This document shows positions 46,990-59,600 of a stretch of DNA of 64,000 nucleotides, piece after piece. The stretch is taken from NCBI GenBank assembly GCA_949710005.1, contig OX453286.1, forward strand, positions 12,195,742-12,259,741. Direction: 5' to 3'. Under the pieces are notes generated by a model that did not search any database, was not told the origin of the DNA, and worked only from the letters and a program-made list of their open reading frames with translations. Position numbers and translations under genes: made by a program. Each line of letters begins with the position of its first letter. Position 1 is the first letter of the stretch. This DNA comes from Ricordea florida. Its lineage: Eukaryota > Cnidaria > Anthozoa > Corallimorpharia > Ricordeidae.

Positions 46990-48175
46990 GGTACTCTGTT
47001 TACTTACGTACTTACTTGACCTCTTCATCCCATCGGGGACATAAGGCCGCAATAATATTTCGCCACCCAACCCTATCCTGAGCTTTGGTTTGTGCCTGGC
47101 CCCATTATGGACCCATCTCTTCCAACTCTTTCATCACAGTCCTTCGCCAGGTGGTTTTGGGTCTGCGCCTCTTCCTTCTTCCAGTTGGAGTCTCATAGTC
47201 CTCATAGCGATTTTGGGAATCCTGTCATTGGGGATCCTTAGGACATGGCCAAACCATCACAGTCTGTGATTCGTTATTTCAAGAGACATACTGTTCATCT
47301 TCTTATGCAGTTCCATATCTGTGATCTTAGTGGGACAGTAGATTTTACAGATCTTACGAAGTTCGATTGGCTTTACTGCTTAGCTGGTCGCATTTTTCCT
47401 GGAGATGGGATTAATGGGTGACGGATAATACTGCAAGATCGTCTATAAATTCAAGGTCTTCTAGGTATGAAAACAAGGTCCATTGGATTCCTCGGGTACC
47501 GTTACAATGTTGTTTCACGCAGCACCCAGTCAATGGCAACAAGAAACAGCCGGACAGGTGAGAGAATGCAACCCTGTCGTACACCTGACTTAACAGGGAA
47601 TGACTCTGTCGCAACGTTTTCCAAGATGACACTGCATTCAAAGTGTTCATAAAATGTTATTATGATGGCAACCTTTTTGGGTGGTACTCCGGCTGCCCTT
47701 ATAACCTCTCGCGGTTTACACTCTCGAATGCTTTCTCAAAGTCAATGAAGCTGATATACAAGGGATCAATCCACTCGATGCATTACTCAATTATGTTTCT
47801 TAGAGCAAATACCTGATATATGCAACCTCGACCTTTCCGAAATCCAGCCTCGTCCCGCCTCAACTTGACATCTATGGCCCAGTCATGCCTCTTGAGGAGG
47901 AATCTGCTGAATACCTTGCTGGGAATGGACAGAAGTGTTATTCCCCGCCAGTTGTCACAATTGCTGAGGTCACCCTTCTTTGGAATCTTAACTATGAGGC
48001 CTTTGCTCCAGTCTTTAGGGATGAATCCATGATTCCAGATCTTAGCAAAGAGATCGCTATGCGGGGTGTATCTGCCTTCAATAATTCTGCTTGTAGCGAA
48101 TCGATTCCTGGAGATTTACCATTTTTCATTGCCTCGAGTGCTGTCTCCAGATCAATTGAAAATTGCTCGAGTTAA
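46990..48175 (-). pseudogene. RTE-like LINE, 3' part, decayed
   Basis: Minus-strand frames, interrupted several times, give reverse transcriptase motifs: NGKSPGIDSLQAELLK, IDFEKAFESVN (motif A), GVRQGCILSPV (motif B) and EFIDDLAVLS (motif C, A to I before the two aspartates). The C-terminal WRRTVMKELEEMG segment typical of RTE elements is near 47140. Frameshifts and stops make it inactive. Its missing upstream part lies at 50853-51170 in the same orientation. Confidence 0.75.
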
Positions 48176-48235
48176 TTATTCCTTTATTTAAATCTGTTGA
48201 ACAGGATATATTTACAAATATACAGTTGGTATATT

Positions 48236-49520
48236 TATAGACTTTATAGTCTAGAGCCCTTGACACCGATGGTGGTCATATTCTAATTTCAAAACTAGAG
48301 TATTATGGTGTTCGAGGTACCGCACCTAGATGGTTTGAAAGCTATCTAAGCGGTATACAACAATATGTGGATTTTAATGCTATCTGTTCAGAGTGTTGCC
48401 AAATTAATTGTGGGGTGCCTCAGGGCTCTATATTAGGCCCCCTCCTCTTTCTGCTTTATATAAATGATTTGTGCAGTGTGTCAAAGGTGGCGGATTTTAT
48501 TCTTTTTGCTGATTACACAAACATATTTTTTTCTCACAAAGATTTGAATTTACTTTCTTAACCCCTAAATTCTGAAATGTGTAACTTAACACAGTGGTGT
48601 CGAGCTAATAAGCTGTCAATTAACTTTAAAAAATCGAATTTTATGGTTTTTAGACTACGTCAAAGGAGGCAAACACTTGATCTATGTATTCAAATTGACA
48701 ACAATAAGATTGATTGTGTGAAAGAAACAGTATTTCTAGGTGTTAGCCTTGATGAACATTTATCATGGAAACCTCATGTTCTTAGCGTTTCTAGAAAAAC
48801 ATCAAAATCTGTAGGCATCATTTATAAGTTAAGTTTTCGCCTTCCCAAAGCTTCCTTACACTGTTTATGTTTACCCTTACTTAGTAAGTTGTATTTTATT
48901 ACGAAGATCGACATATCGTGTTATTATTCTACAAAAGAAGCATACCTACAAAGCATACCTAGACAAACTCCATCGGCGGGCTGCAAGTATCATTGAAGGC
49001 AGAATTGTTGAGTTTGTCGAATTACCGAATATCTTCAGCTGGCCCGACCTGCAAAAGCGGCGGGACTATCTAAAGTCTATCTTAGTTTTCAAATCTATTA
49101 ATGGCTTGGCCCCACAATATCTCATTGGAAAATTTAGGCATGCTAGAGAAATACACAGTTATCATACCAGACATCGAGACCTGCTGCGCATTCCTCTAGC
49201 TAAAACTAGTAAATACCAAGGTAGCTTTCGCATAAATGGAGCACGCACATTTAACACGCTTCCGCTTACTATAAGAAAGAGCATGACTCTTGTAGAGTTT
49301 AAAACTAAAGCGAAACGTTTTTTCAAGACTTAGAATGAATTGGGAATACGACTTCAAATTTAATTGTCTTTATATGTAACCTGTAATGTAATTCTTATTT
49401 TTTTTTTTGTATTTTGTAATATTATGTTACACAGGACTCTACTTAAACTAGCTATGCTAAATAGATGTTCCTGTTAAAATATTGAAATAAAATAAAAAAT
49501 AAATAAAATAAATAAAGAAG
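48236..49520 (+). pseudogene. CR1/L2-like LINE, 5'-truncated
   Basis: The frame enters within RT motif A (FIDF...), continues GGHILISKLEYYGVRG and GVPQGSILGPLLFLLYINDL (motif B), then FADYTN, where motif C should be FADD: the second catalytic aspartate is Tyr. The remaining RT and C-terminal region follow with frame changes and end with NGARTFNTLPLTIRKS near 49300. An A-rich tail (AATAAAATAAATAAAG) is at about 49485-49520. Inactive. Confidence 0.8.
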
Positions 49521-49840
49521 ATAAGAAGAATCTCTAAAGTTTCTTTCGATTCTCACAGTGAACAGGAAATTTTGAGATTTTCTGACATTTATTAATATCT
49601 GATAGGTTAATTTATGGATCTATTTAAAAGGGGTTTACTTCCTAATTATTTTCGTGATATGGTTATTCTTGTAAGCAAGTTACATTTGCATTATACTAGA
49701 AATTGCAAGCTTTTTTGCATACCTCCCTGTGGAATTAATATCCGTATCTTCTCAATTCGGTTTCGAGGACCGAAATTTTTTCAATTCGTTAAGTCCTGAA
49801 ATTCAAAACAGTGAAAGCATCTGTTTTCTTGGCAAAAGAC

Positions 49841-50569
49841 TTAAGGTTACGGAACAGGTTCGCAGGTCAAATTTTTACAAAATTGAGATTTTTGGCATAC
49901 ATAAACTATGTGGTCTAGGCTTTCTTTAGCAGAAAAAATAAATTCGAAATCTCTTTTCGCTCCAGAGATATCGCAAATTTCCTTTTTTGCGTGACTCATT
50001 ACGTCACAGTTGACTAAACCTTCTACGCCGTATTTCTCGGCTAATTTTTTTTTTGAATTTGCCATCTTTGAGCTGATACTTCGCATGCAGGAATTTATCG
50101 TAGAATCATGAAATTTCGCCCAACGGTGCACGAAACCCTCATCTTCAAAAGTGTGTCGGGCTTTTGTCGATTTCTTTTTCGTTTAGAAGATATAAGTCCT
50201 AATGCTGTCTCCATCCAAGAAGAGCTCGACAGCCAACTTTAAATTATAATAACTTTGTTTTGAAAGCTGATCTAAAAAATCCCCGACACACTTTTGAAGA
50301 CAAACATCTGCTGAGTATCATGCAGTCATTGTTTTCTTGATAAGGTCAAAATCCGACGCGAGTTTGCCGCATTTATAAGCATCGGTCGATTTGCACTTGA
50401 CTGATCGCAGCTCGTTTAATATTGAATTTCGCAATTTAAAAACATTTTATCACCGTTCTAGGTTCTATAAGCTTTAAAATGATGTATAGGTTTAGGCAGT
50501 TTCCTAAAATTACGCGCCCGTGAGGATGGTTTTGCGCAACGCACCCGCGAACCTGTTCCGTAACCTTAA
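49841..50569. mobile_element. TTAA-bounded element, GGTTAC family, copy 2
   Basis: TTAA at 49841-49844 and 50566-50569 flank inverted ends beginning GGTTACGGAACAGGTTCGC. The element is 729 bp and non-coding, with an imperfect inverted interior. It lies between the LINE at 48236-49520 and the LINE fragment at 50853. Confidence 0.75.
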
Positions 50570-50852
50570 AAAATTCCTTGTTTCTTAATGAAATATACTA
50601 GGCTTTGTTGAGCTACATACTTCTTCTTTCCTCTTCTTTTCTTTTGTTTTGAAATAGTACATTTTATAATTAATGCTGACCCCATAATTTGTATGATGTA
50701 CCCTATATTGTCAGGAAGCCTGTAGTTCATACGTCCCCGGCTTCTATATAGGCTTCCTTGTCATTACCACCTTAAACATTGGTAGTCTATTGTCTTTAAG
50801 TTATTATAAATTTCAAGTGTATTGTGTTATATATTATTATTATCTTTCGTGG

Positions 50853-51170
50853 TTAATGGAAAAATAAATGAATCCTAAATACTTCTGCATGGGAGGGTGG
50901 GACGGTGGTTAGGTCAATATCATCGGAAGGTTCTAGGTCTGTAGGCTCGCTAGCCTCTAGTCGGTTAACCACTTCTTCGAAATGCTGAGCCCATCTTGCA
51001 GCCTGTTCCCTTTCTATTGTTAGCAGTCTTCCTACTTTATCTTTATCTTTGACTGGCTTAGAGGAGCTGTTACTTTGCCCACTAAACTGCTTAGGGATCT
51101 TGTACACAGTAACCAAGATCTCCCTTAGCTACAGCCGAGTCCGCTAGACTAGATAGAAGCTCTCTTGTTC
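50853..51170 (-). pseudogene. RTE-like LINE, middle part upstream of RT
   Basis: The frame reads SSSKPVKDKDKVGRLLTIE then ARWAQHFEEVVNR, the linker between endonuclease and RT of RTE-type elements. It ends in a frame whose natural continuation begins at 48175 on the same strand. The roughly 2.7 kb between them are later insertions. Confidence 0.65.
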
Positions 51171-51841
51171 CTTCGGGCACTCTTCTTAACCTCTTTGCCT
51201 TTCATTTCATATTCTTATTTTGCACGCCGAGTCAGTCCGGCACTCTGTTTAGGCGAGGGTAAACGTGAAAGCTGTTTTGACGTCGCTTCACATGCTGGCC
51301 TTTCGGCCACTATCTCGTTCGCGTTTCAAGCAATGCTTCCTATCTCATTAACCATTGTTTTGTGGCTTTATTTAATTTTTTGGGTGATTTTGGGCATTTT
51401 TGGAAAGACATATTTTTCCTCAAAGGTTAAGTTATACTGAGGAAAATATGAAATACTGAAGATTTGACGGATTTAGGAAATTGAAATTTGAAATGAATAG
51501 TTTGTAGATGTACAGTGAAAACTTCCCTACCAACCCGGCGCTCTCTTTCGGGGGATCATCTGCCTGGAACTGTTCCCAACTCATTTTTAATTTATCTTAA
51601 CAGTTCCCCTATAAAATTACTTAAAATTTCAATAAGGCCAATGCTCACGTTGACGCAATACTATAAAATTAACAATTTTTGCGCTTAAGGCGTTATCGTT
51701 TACCTGAAATATGCACAAAAACAATATACTTTTGTCAAACTTTAGCTCATGCACCTTGATATACAAAAATTTGTATACGTTGAACAAACTGAAATTTTTC
51801 ATGAAAAAGAACACAGTTGTCGAATTCACATTTTAATATTT

Positions 51842-51866
51842 AATAATAATAATAATAATAATAATA
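51842..51866 (+). repeat. AAT/ATT microsatellite, LINE tail
   Basis: Eight AAT units at the 3' end of the minus-strand LINE. Confidence 0.9.
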
Positions 51867-52580
51867 GACTTGTATAGCGCTAGAACTATACAAAAATATT
51901 CAAAAGCGCTTTACATTAAGTTAAAATAAATGAATAAATAGAAATCACTAAACTTTAAAACTGTTTCAACAACTATGCTAAACTTTAAAACTATTCCAAC
52001 AAATCAAAAGCTTCCTTAAAATAAAATGTTTTCAGTTGCTTTTTAAAAATGGCGAGGCTGCTACTTGTTCTTATAGTTAATGGCAGCGAGTTCCATAAAA
52101 CAGGTGCAGCATGAGCAAAGGCCCGATCCCCAAGTGTAGAGCAGTTGACTTTTGGAACGACCAGAAGAGATTTTGCAGATGAACGAAGAGCGTAATTAGC
52201 AGCTGGTTTCAGGGATAAAAGATCTTTTATGTAGGAAGGACTTTGGTTGTGTAGTGCCTTGTAAACAAGAAGAAGCAATTTAAACTGAACTCTAAACGAT
52301 ACTGGAAGCCAATGTAAGTCGATAAGAGCGGGTGTGATATGATCAAATTTCGCAATCCGAAAAATCACTCTAGCCGCGGCGTTCTGAACTTTCTGTAAAC
52401 GATCAAGCTGGTATTTAGGTAGACCAAATAGAAGTGCATTGCAGTAATCAAGGTGCGAAGATACAAAGGCGTGGATCAGTGTCTTTGTGGATTGCGCGGT
52501 AAGGAATTTTCTTATCTGTCTTATGTTGTATAGTCCGCGAAAAGCCTTGCTACAAATCTTGCCAATGTGAACATTCTATT
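51842..52580 (-). pseudogene. CR1/L2-like LINE, 3' end, minus strand
   Basis: The frame from 52368 to 51991, preceded in frame by the HAFVSSHLDYCNALLFGLP segment, gives the C-terminal region after RT (DHITPALIDLHWLPV ... APVLWNSLPLTIR). The 3' end carries a GCGCTATACAAGTC-type stretch and an ATT microsatellite tail (51842-51866), typical of L2/CR1-related elements. It is 5'-truncated to about 740 bases. Confidence 0.8.
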
Positions 52581-54305
52581 TCTTTTTCTATTTCTATTTC
52601 TTTTGTAGTGACATAGTGACACTTACTTGTAAACTAGCAGGTGAAGGAAACTTGATTTTCAAACATTTTGTTTGCTCAGTTGCGGTTACAGCAAGTGCCA
52701 CTATAGACACCTTGGCAAAGATGGCACCTAGCTTACCTTGTTAGGAATATTAAGGCCGAAAACTCTTCCCGTAAAGACAATGCATTTAACGTTTTGCATA
52801 TTTTATGGAAATTATACATGACTCCACTCAGTTTCTGGAAATTGATAACATACAAGTTCCTCAGCTACGTAATTGATTTCCGCGATTTACATCGCTCCCG
52901 AAATCCCTTACCCCAAGAGGTGACCATAAATTCGATTGGCGTATTTGCTTAACATAATTTATGAAGATCTTTTGAGGATGGTCCTATCGATAATTATGAA
53001 AAAATAGCTTCTTCTTAGAAAAATACCCAGCTTAAGACTATAGAGCAAAAAAAGAAATCCTGTTCAAGACTAAAATGACCAAAACGGATGGAAAACCATA
53101 CCCTTTGAGGCCACACGTACCCATTAGAGTAGCCCCCGGGCTAATTTTAGAGTTTGAAAGGCACTAATAGAGGATAAGGATTATCTGTATGCTTCGGTAA
53201 AAATGATAAACACAATAGAGGGGTAGCCCTTCACTGTGATAACTTATAAACTTTTCTTATTACATTCCGTCAAAAAGACACCTACAAGTGGTCATTAACA
53301 AAAGAACAAGATGTTGTTTGATACATTCTTTGGCCCAAAGCATATTTTCTGACGGCATAACTGTACGTGTCGTGCACAAATCATACTCCTCATATCAGCT
53401 GTCACCCACAACACCACGGGGCGGACATGCACCAGTGACAACTGCTCCGTCACTAGCACCAAAGAAGGGCCTTTTAGTAAAGCACGAGTAACATCTGCAA
53501 TCGACACTACTTCGAGAGCTCTATACGTTTTATAGACGATCGTCGAATCTAAAATCTTGCAAAGAATTACCTTTACTTTATTCAAAGCAGTTACTTTTCT
53601 CTCTAAATCGTGCACCCTCTACCACTAAAGAAAATCAGTATAAACCGAAATAACAAATTTTCTTCTTTAGCCATTGTACAGTAGTGTTTCTATAGCTTTT
53701 GGCCCCACCGTTCCTCCTTCTTGCTCAACACTATCCCTTTCTATGGTTGACTTTCATTTCTACTCGCTATAAAAGGCCGCTCATATTCTCTGAAAACGGC
53801 TTCATCATTCCTGATTTCTCGTTCAAGTTCTTCCAACCTCCCAAAAGGGCATGGAAGAGAGGTTTAAATTCTTCGTATTTCTTTACTTGGCCTCGGCCAA
53901 CATCCTTGAGGTGGCAGCCCAGAACTTCAAGACCATGAGCAAGCGCCCCAGTTGCTTAATCAATTAAATTATGGCATGAGCCAGCGATAAGAGGGAATTA
54001 ACTGGTGAATATGCCAAATAAATCGTATCTCAACAATCGCTGGTACTTCTTTTAAGCATTTCAGCATAGGGGAAAAGCCTATTAAAAGTCGGCCTGGAAA
54101 ATAATACAAAATGCGAAAGAAAAAGCCAAAATAAAACATGTTTCCTTTTCAGATGAGGATAGATATAATATCCTGCCTTTATTGTATCAGAGCCACGCAT
54201 CATTGTGGTAGATAAAAAGTGTTCTGACAAAATAGCAACAATAAATTAACACGCCCTTCGCTTTATGACATGTGTCAAATCAACCACCTCGTATGAAGAA
54301 ATGCC
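52581..54305. other. Intergenic stretch, no gene recognised
   Basis: Open frames up to 106 codons (for example 53295-53615 on the minus strand) have no recognised relatives. No exon of the neighbouring genes was found here. Confidence 0.45.
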
Positions 54306-54413
54306 CTAGCCTCCCCCGCAGATATTCTTAGGCGTGCGTCACGCGTTCCTTCCCCACGAACGTGGGGAAGGAACGCGTGACGCACGCGTAAGAATGTCTG
54401 CGGGGGAGGCTAG
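54306..54413. mobile_element. 108-bp near-perfect palindrome (MITE-like)
   Basis: CTAGCCTCCCCCGCAGA reads to its reverse complement across a 2-base centre (54359-54360), with arms including ACGCGTTCCTTCCCCACG. There are one or two mismatches. It is GC-rich, unlike its surroundings. A foldback MITE is likely. Confidence 0.8.
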
Positions 54414-54594
54414 AAATGGCCCATTGTGCTGGATCAAAATCGTCCCCACAAGTCCAAACAAGAGCCTTTTGTTCTTTGTTGCGCTCAGGGAATTGTTTAG
54501 AGACTAGACGAAGACGAATTTCAAATCATCCCAAACTTGTCGGGGTGTCAAATTAGCAGCACTAGGGAAGAAGGGTTTGGTAGGGTGCACATTA

Positions 54595-54790
54595 AATTAA
54601 AGTGCTGTGTGCTGCGTCGATGGGAAAGTGAAACACTAAAGTAAATTATCAATCACAAGGTCGATAACGTAAATTGGCCTCCGTAAAAGATCGACGTTTC
54701 GAGCCTTCGTCCTTCGTCACTCTGATGAAGGGTTACAGCTCGAAACTTAGTGTAGCGACTCATTCAGGTCACCTCTCTCTAAATGAAAGT
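54595..54790 (+). mobile_element. Penelope-like terminal repeat with hammerhead-like core
   Basis: This stretch has the same sequence as 40020-40165 in the opposite orientation, followed by GACGTTTCGAGC...CTTCGTCACT and then CTGATGAAGGGTTACAGCTC and GAAAC (54722-54746). CTGATGA and GAAA separated by a short hairpin form the catalytic core of hammerhead ribozymes, which Penelope-like retroelements carry in their terminal repeats. The base after GAAAC is changed from the usual GTC, so this copy may not cleave. Confidence 0.5.
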
Positions 54791-55041
54791 CGCCTAGTGT
54801 TTCTTTAGAAACTATCCCCACAAAAATAGTGTTTATTGAAGCACGTTAATATATCTTTTATTAATACAATACTGATAAATGCATTCTGGTAAAAAGTGAC
54901 GAATTCGAGAATTCGTAACCCCTTCTATATTTTATTCGTAAATCCTGATTATGTTATTGCTCGTTCGTTGGGCTCTCCCCACAGCAATAAAATGATTGTC
55001 AATGGTTATGTGAACATTTATTTTTTAATTGGATCAGCAGT

Positions 55042-56506
55042 CTAAAGTGGATAATATGTTGGAATGATAAGAATCACATTAGTGAACACAGAATTTAGTC
55101 CTCTCCACTGCCTCCACATTTCTTCATTGAGGAAATCTTGCAGGTCCAATTGACGGATGCCCCTCTCCCGTTTAATGTGATATTTCAGTTGACTCCATGC
55201 CGATTCCACCTCTTGCGTGTGAATGCCTGTGAGGGGATCCACAAAATGATTCTGGTGGACAACAACCCTATGTATAGAAACGTTAGGTACGTGAAGCGGC
55301 AAGTTCCTGTAGGCAGCCCAGTCATCTGAGTGAACCTCTGATCTAGGAAGAAGAACCCTTTGTAATATTTGAGCTAATGTGGCTCTATCTCGCCGTGGAA
55401 CCACCTGGAAATAACCGCGGCATGGGCTGTACTCTGTTGAGATGACACCAAAGACCCATACGTCGTCCCTTGGTCTTCGCCCTCGTTGGTACTACAAGGA
55501 AACAATTAAGACTTAAGATTAGACATGGGAGGTAGCACTTCTTTTGTCAGCTTTGAGGGCATAATCGAATGCTTAAAAATTATCACAGAATCCTGGTTTC
55601 GGTTGTGTTAAGTTTACGAACGTAGACTGTACAAAACCCTGACTTACCTTGGATTTATGTTTGAACTGGCTTTCGTCGCATTTCACAACGTAAACTCTAC
55701 CCCCGAATGGAATAATTGGTCTATCTTCTAGATCTCTTCCACAATAATTCCGAAGTAATGCGTAGATGTTCCCGACTGTATTTCTCGTCAGAGTGAGCAT
55801 ATTTGCGACAGTCGTACGCAACTCACGAACGCTCCAAAAATACATACACAAGAGAATTTTTCCCAACGGGACTCTTGACAGCTCTCCAAAGAAACTTCCA
55901 GTTCGGAGAGATTTCTTACCTCGGCAGGTAGAGCACCTCCTATATGAAAAAAGAAGCAACATATGCATCTTAATCTGTGCATGTTTTCATTCACGCGGTG
56001 TTTCACCCAAATTCACAAAGCTCTGTATGGAGACACCAAGTTGGTGCCCTTTCCAGGGCAAGAACTGTTCAGTTTGCAAAAACTTGAGCAATCCGCAATA
56101 AATAATAGATTGATTTACTCCAGAGCCTTACGGGCCGACATTTTAAGGTCACGCAACAAAACGAGGAACCTTGTGGAGCTGAAACGTTTTAAGGCGTCAA
56201 GTTCTTATAAAGTCAGGTCTTACATCTGATCATGCTAAAGCTTCGGAAGAAGTGGTGAATTTTAAATTAAAAATGGATGTCACATGAAAACAGGCAATAG
56301 TTTACATTACTTTACTGTAATTTTTAAATCTAGAACACTAACCATAGATAACCATCCACGTGATCTTCATTCCTCTCAGTCAATTCCATTGCTCGATTGT
56401 ATGGCCTGCATCTGAGTGGATTGGCCAGCAAATTCCGACCTTGCAACCATCGAATTAACTCTAAAATTGGACCGTTTGAAAGGGTCGTAACATCAATAAG
56501 ATTCAT
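55042..56506 (-). CDS. IS1595/ISXO2 (Merlin-type) transposase gene, 3 exons, intact
   Basis: Exons 56343-56506, 55648-55939 and 55042-55491 join in phase (2, then 0) with GT/AG introns into 301 codons plus TAG. The N-terminus has a helical part (LIRWLQGRNLL) and a zinc-ribbon-like region: RCRPY...M.L, then DGYLWRCSTCRGKKSLRTG. The first knuckle has CxxY instead of CxxC. The catalytic core carries KCDESQFKHK (first D), RPRDDVWVFGV, HSDDWAAY (second D), FVDPLTGIHTQEVESAW (E). All three acidic residues are present. Such proteins cut and paste Merlin elements, or have been kept by hosts. No stop or frameshift was found and no TIRs were recognised around it, so both an active element and a domesticated gene are possible. 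The gene starts 194 bases from the divergent gene at 56700. Confidence 0.85.
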
Positions 56507-56699
56507 TGCTTGCCCAACGTTTCAGTGCTGCGATTATTTGACTGACGCAAATGTCTCACACGGTGTTATTCCTGTAAAATCTCCTATTATGGTAATGATT
56601 CCAACAAAGAAGTCTCCACTGAAACATGAGTACCGTGGACCACACCTCACACCATATTGTCTTCCTTCGAATCGTCAGTGTGGTGTACGCAGAAATTCC
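56507..56699. promoter_or_regulatory. Short divergent gap between two genes
   Basis: The ATG of the minus-strand transposase gene (56506) and the first good ATG of the plus-strand gene (56700) are 193 bases apart. A shared promoter is inferred from position only; no TATA box or known motif stands out, and the 5' ends of the transcripts are unknown. Confidence 0.35.
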
Positions 56700-59600
56700 A
56701 TGAGAATGTCTGGAGGACGAAAACCAAGAGCAAGGCAACTGTCCAGAACGTTTATACTGCTGAGAGCGGAGGATTCGAATGGTCGCGTTCCTAGACCAGC
56801 AACGCTTAAGACACTCGAGGCAAGCGGGCGAGTAAAGGAAATCGAGTTTAGCAACAATGCGACCTCGCAGCACGTGATGGAGTTGGTCGTGAATGCGTTT
56901 AGTCAACTGAACGATTCAAACATTTCCAGGTAGTTGATGAAGCGTATAACATAAATGTCAATTTGGTCTTTACTACAGAGACTTAATCGCTGAGGTCAAT
57001 ATCTTCTTTTCCTTAGGCTTGTCTTGTATAAGACTGTAGGTAACACCTCCGTTTTAAGCGTGGCTGGTAGAACGGGGAACATCTGCGGAGACACCCTGAA
57101 GTGCATTTACAAATCTCGCACAAAGGTGTACCTTCGATTAGAGGGCGGTAAGAACATGTTAATCGTAAACGACGTTGCATTGATGCATAAGAACTCGATA
57201 TCTGTGAGGCTGTTAATGTAGCTGTCAAATCATGTTTTTATTAGAACAAGGCAGCATTTTTGGGAGCAATTCTAGAATACCCGGCCACTTTTTTCACGGG
57301 ATAAATCTGTGGATCCCGCAGTCCTGCAGTCGAAAACTAAGTGAAATTCAGGGAAATGTGCAACTAGTGCTCCCGCAGTCCCGCAGTCACGCAGTCGAAA
57401 ACTAAGTGAAATTCAGGGAAATGTGTAACTAGTGATCCCGCAGTCCCGCAGTCACGCAGTCAAAAAGTAAGTGAAATTCAGGGGATGTATAACTATTACT
57501 CCCGCGTTTCCCGCAGTAAAAAGTCCTATTGTAATGAGGATTAAGATTATAATGTTTCAGGATCGAATATGCAGCCGCATGATCGAGTTAACTTTGGCGG
57601 TTTCTGTTTCCCGTGAAGCGTGTTCTTGTCCCTTGCGAGTAGGGGCTTCTCTGTTAGTTCTGTTTCCCCTTCATAACCCATAGAGGAAGGCGTGTACACC
57701 CATTTGCTAGGCTGTTGTTCCGATTCATGTTTCAAAGAACGAAGTATATACTTGTGCACTGTCCTTGTTTCGCAGGGCTTTTAGCCCCGTTTCATAGCTT
57801 TGACTGTGGGAATGCGGGAGCAGGGTCTTAAGTCACAGATTTTTGTGGCCGGGTATTCTAGGATCTAACCGTTTTTTGGTTATCATATCTAATGCTCTGA
57901 TGAACGAGCAATCCAGACGACAATTGTATTCTTGTGACTCAGTGAAATGGATGAAATAAGCAGCCTTTATTCTTTATTCATTATAGCCCTAAATAATGAG
58001 GCGCGCGTGTCAGGTACACAAATAAACCCCCGCGTGACGCATCGATTCACGAGTAACACATCGAGCTACATGTAATCTGTGTAACACCTAGGCGCCCCTG
58101 TAATAGACTAATGTCTTTTCGAAAACCTTCGTTTTCTGTTTCTTTAAAACGGATAAAACGTTTTACGTGGATACTAGCCTTGTTGGAACGTTTTAGACCG
58201 TCCACACTAGATCACGGAATGCCAGATATCCAGCCATATTGATTGTTTTTAACCGCAAGTGACGTAGTCGTTTTAGAAAACCTTCGTTTTCGCGCGTCCA
58301 CACTATATGCAGAACCCCCGTTTTCAAAACCCTCTGTTTTCGCAGACATAATCCTCCGTTTTTGATCGCTTTAGTGTGAAAGGAAGGCGAAGACGGCGAA
58401 AAAAGTATGCGTTTTCAAACCAAAAGGCGTTAGTGTGGACGATGCCTTGATCTTATACGGGTAAAATACACTTACTTGATTAGATTTTATATATTTTTTT
58501 TTCTCAGAATCAGGAGATGGTGCAGGGCCGGGGCCGAGTAACACCAATCAAGAAGCCGGCGAAAGACAAAGTGAAGGTTCGTTGGAGGTGTCCATTAAGG
58601 TTAAGGCACCATGAATGCATATTTTTGTATTCACCGGTTATTCTGAAGATCGAGTTCTCCTTAGCCAACTTTACTTGCTTGAAGTCAAAAATTACGCACG
58701 ATGCCCTTTTTCAATTATGAACGATTGGTAACCGTTCAGCTTTGATAAAGCAGCTAAGTTAGCTAAGTTTTATATTAAGAAAAGCAACGTCGTCTAACAG
58801 TGAACCTGTCCCGCTTTCAAAAGCTGATCGAACCTGAATAATGCTCGTTGATTTCTCTGTCGGGTAAGCTTACATTCATTAAGCTCAATTTATTAAAACT
58901 ACGTTTAACTCAAGCTGGGAAGCACTTCAGTTCACTACTGAGTGCATGGTATCTGTCGATTATTTCAGGGGAGCGCAGAAAGTATCAATAGTACTCGGCA
59001 TTTTTATGGGCCAGCTGCACATCTAAACAAACAGTCCTTTTTAAATATTTCCTCATCCTATTCAAAGATTTTTTACTTAAAATCTCAATTGTAAAGTGGA
59101 CTGTTTAAGGTTACTTCAAACCGTCGCGGGTGTCCTCCAGAAAAAAATTCGTACGCGCGCTGTTTTCAAGGAAAACCCCACAAACTATATATCAACAGAA
59201 AGGTTATAAAATGTAGAATTCGATAAAATTATGTTTTCTCTTGGCTTTTGCATTCCAAAGACGGCAGAACCCGTCAACTCCAAAATGAACGACTGACATT
59301 CCAGCGAATTAATCGGGTATCAAATATAGCGGCGGTCTACTATGGGGAAATCGAAAGGAAAGCGATGTGCTTCCCCAAAACAAACCAAGGAACAAGTGCT
59401 GCAGTGCGGTTTCATGGAGGCACTTGTTACGGACACGAGATCTCTTGGTCTTGAGTCCAGTAAATAAGTATTTGGTAAAGGTATTAGAACTGGTGATATA
59501 GTATAGCCATTTTGTTAGGAAAGTACGAACTGATTCCCAACTGTGATCTCTTATATTTGTGAACAGCGGGAGTCGTGTAGGCCAGTCACAACTTTTTACC

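Noticed and set aside
56397-56699. Extension of the G2E3-like first exon upstream of 56700
   Set aside because: The frame is open but begins with TTG, and this DNA encodes exon 1 of the transposase gene on the other strand; the ATG at 56700 or 56706 gives a family-like start.
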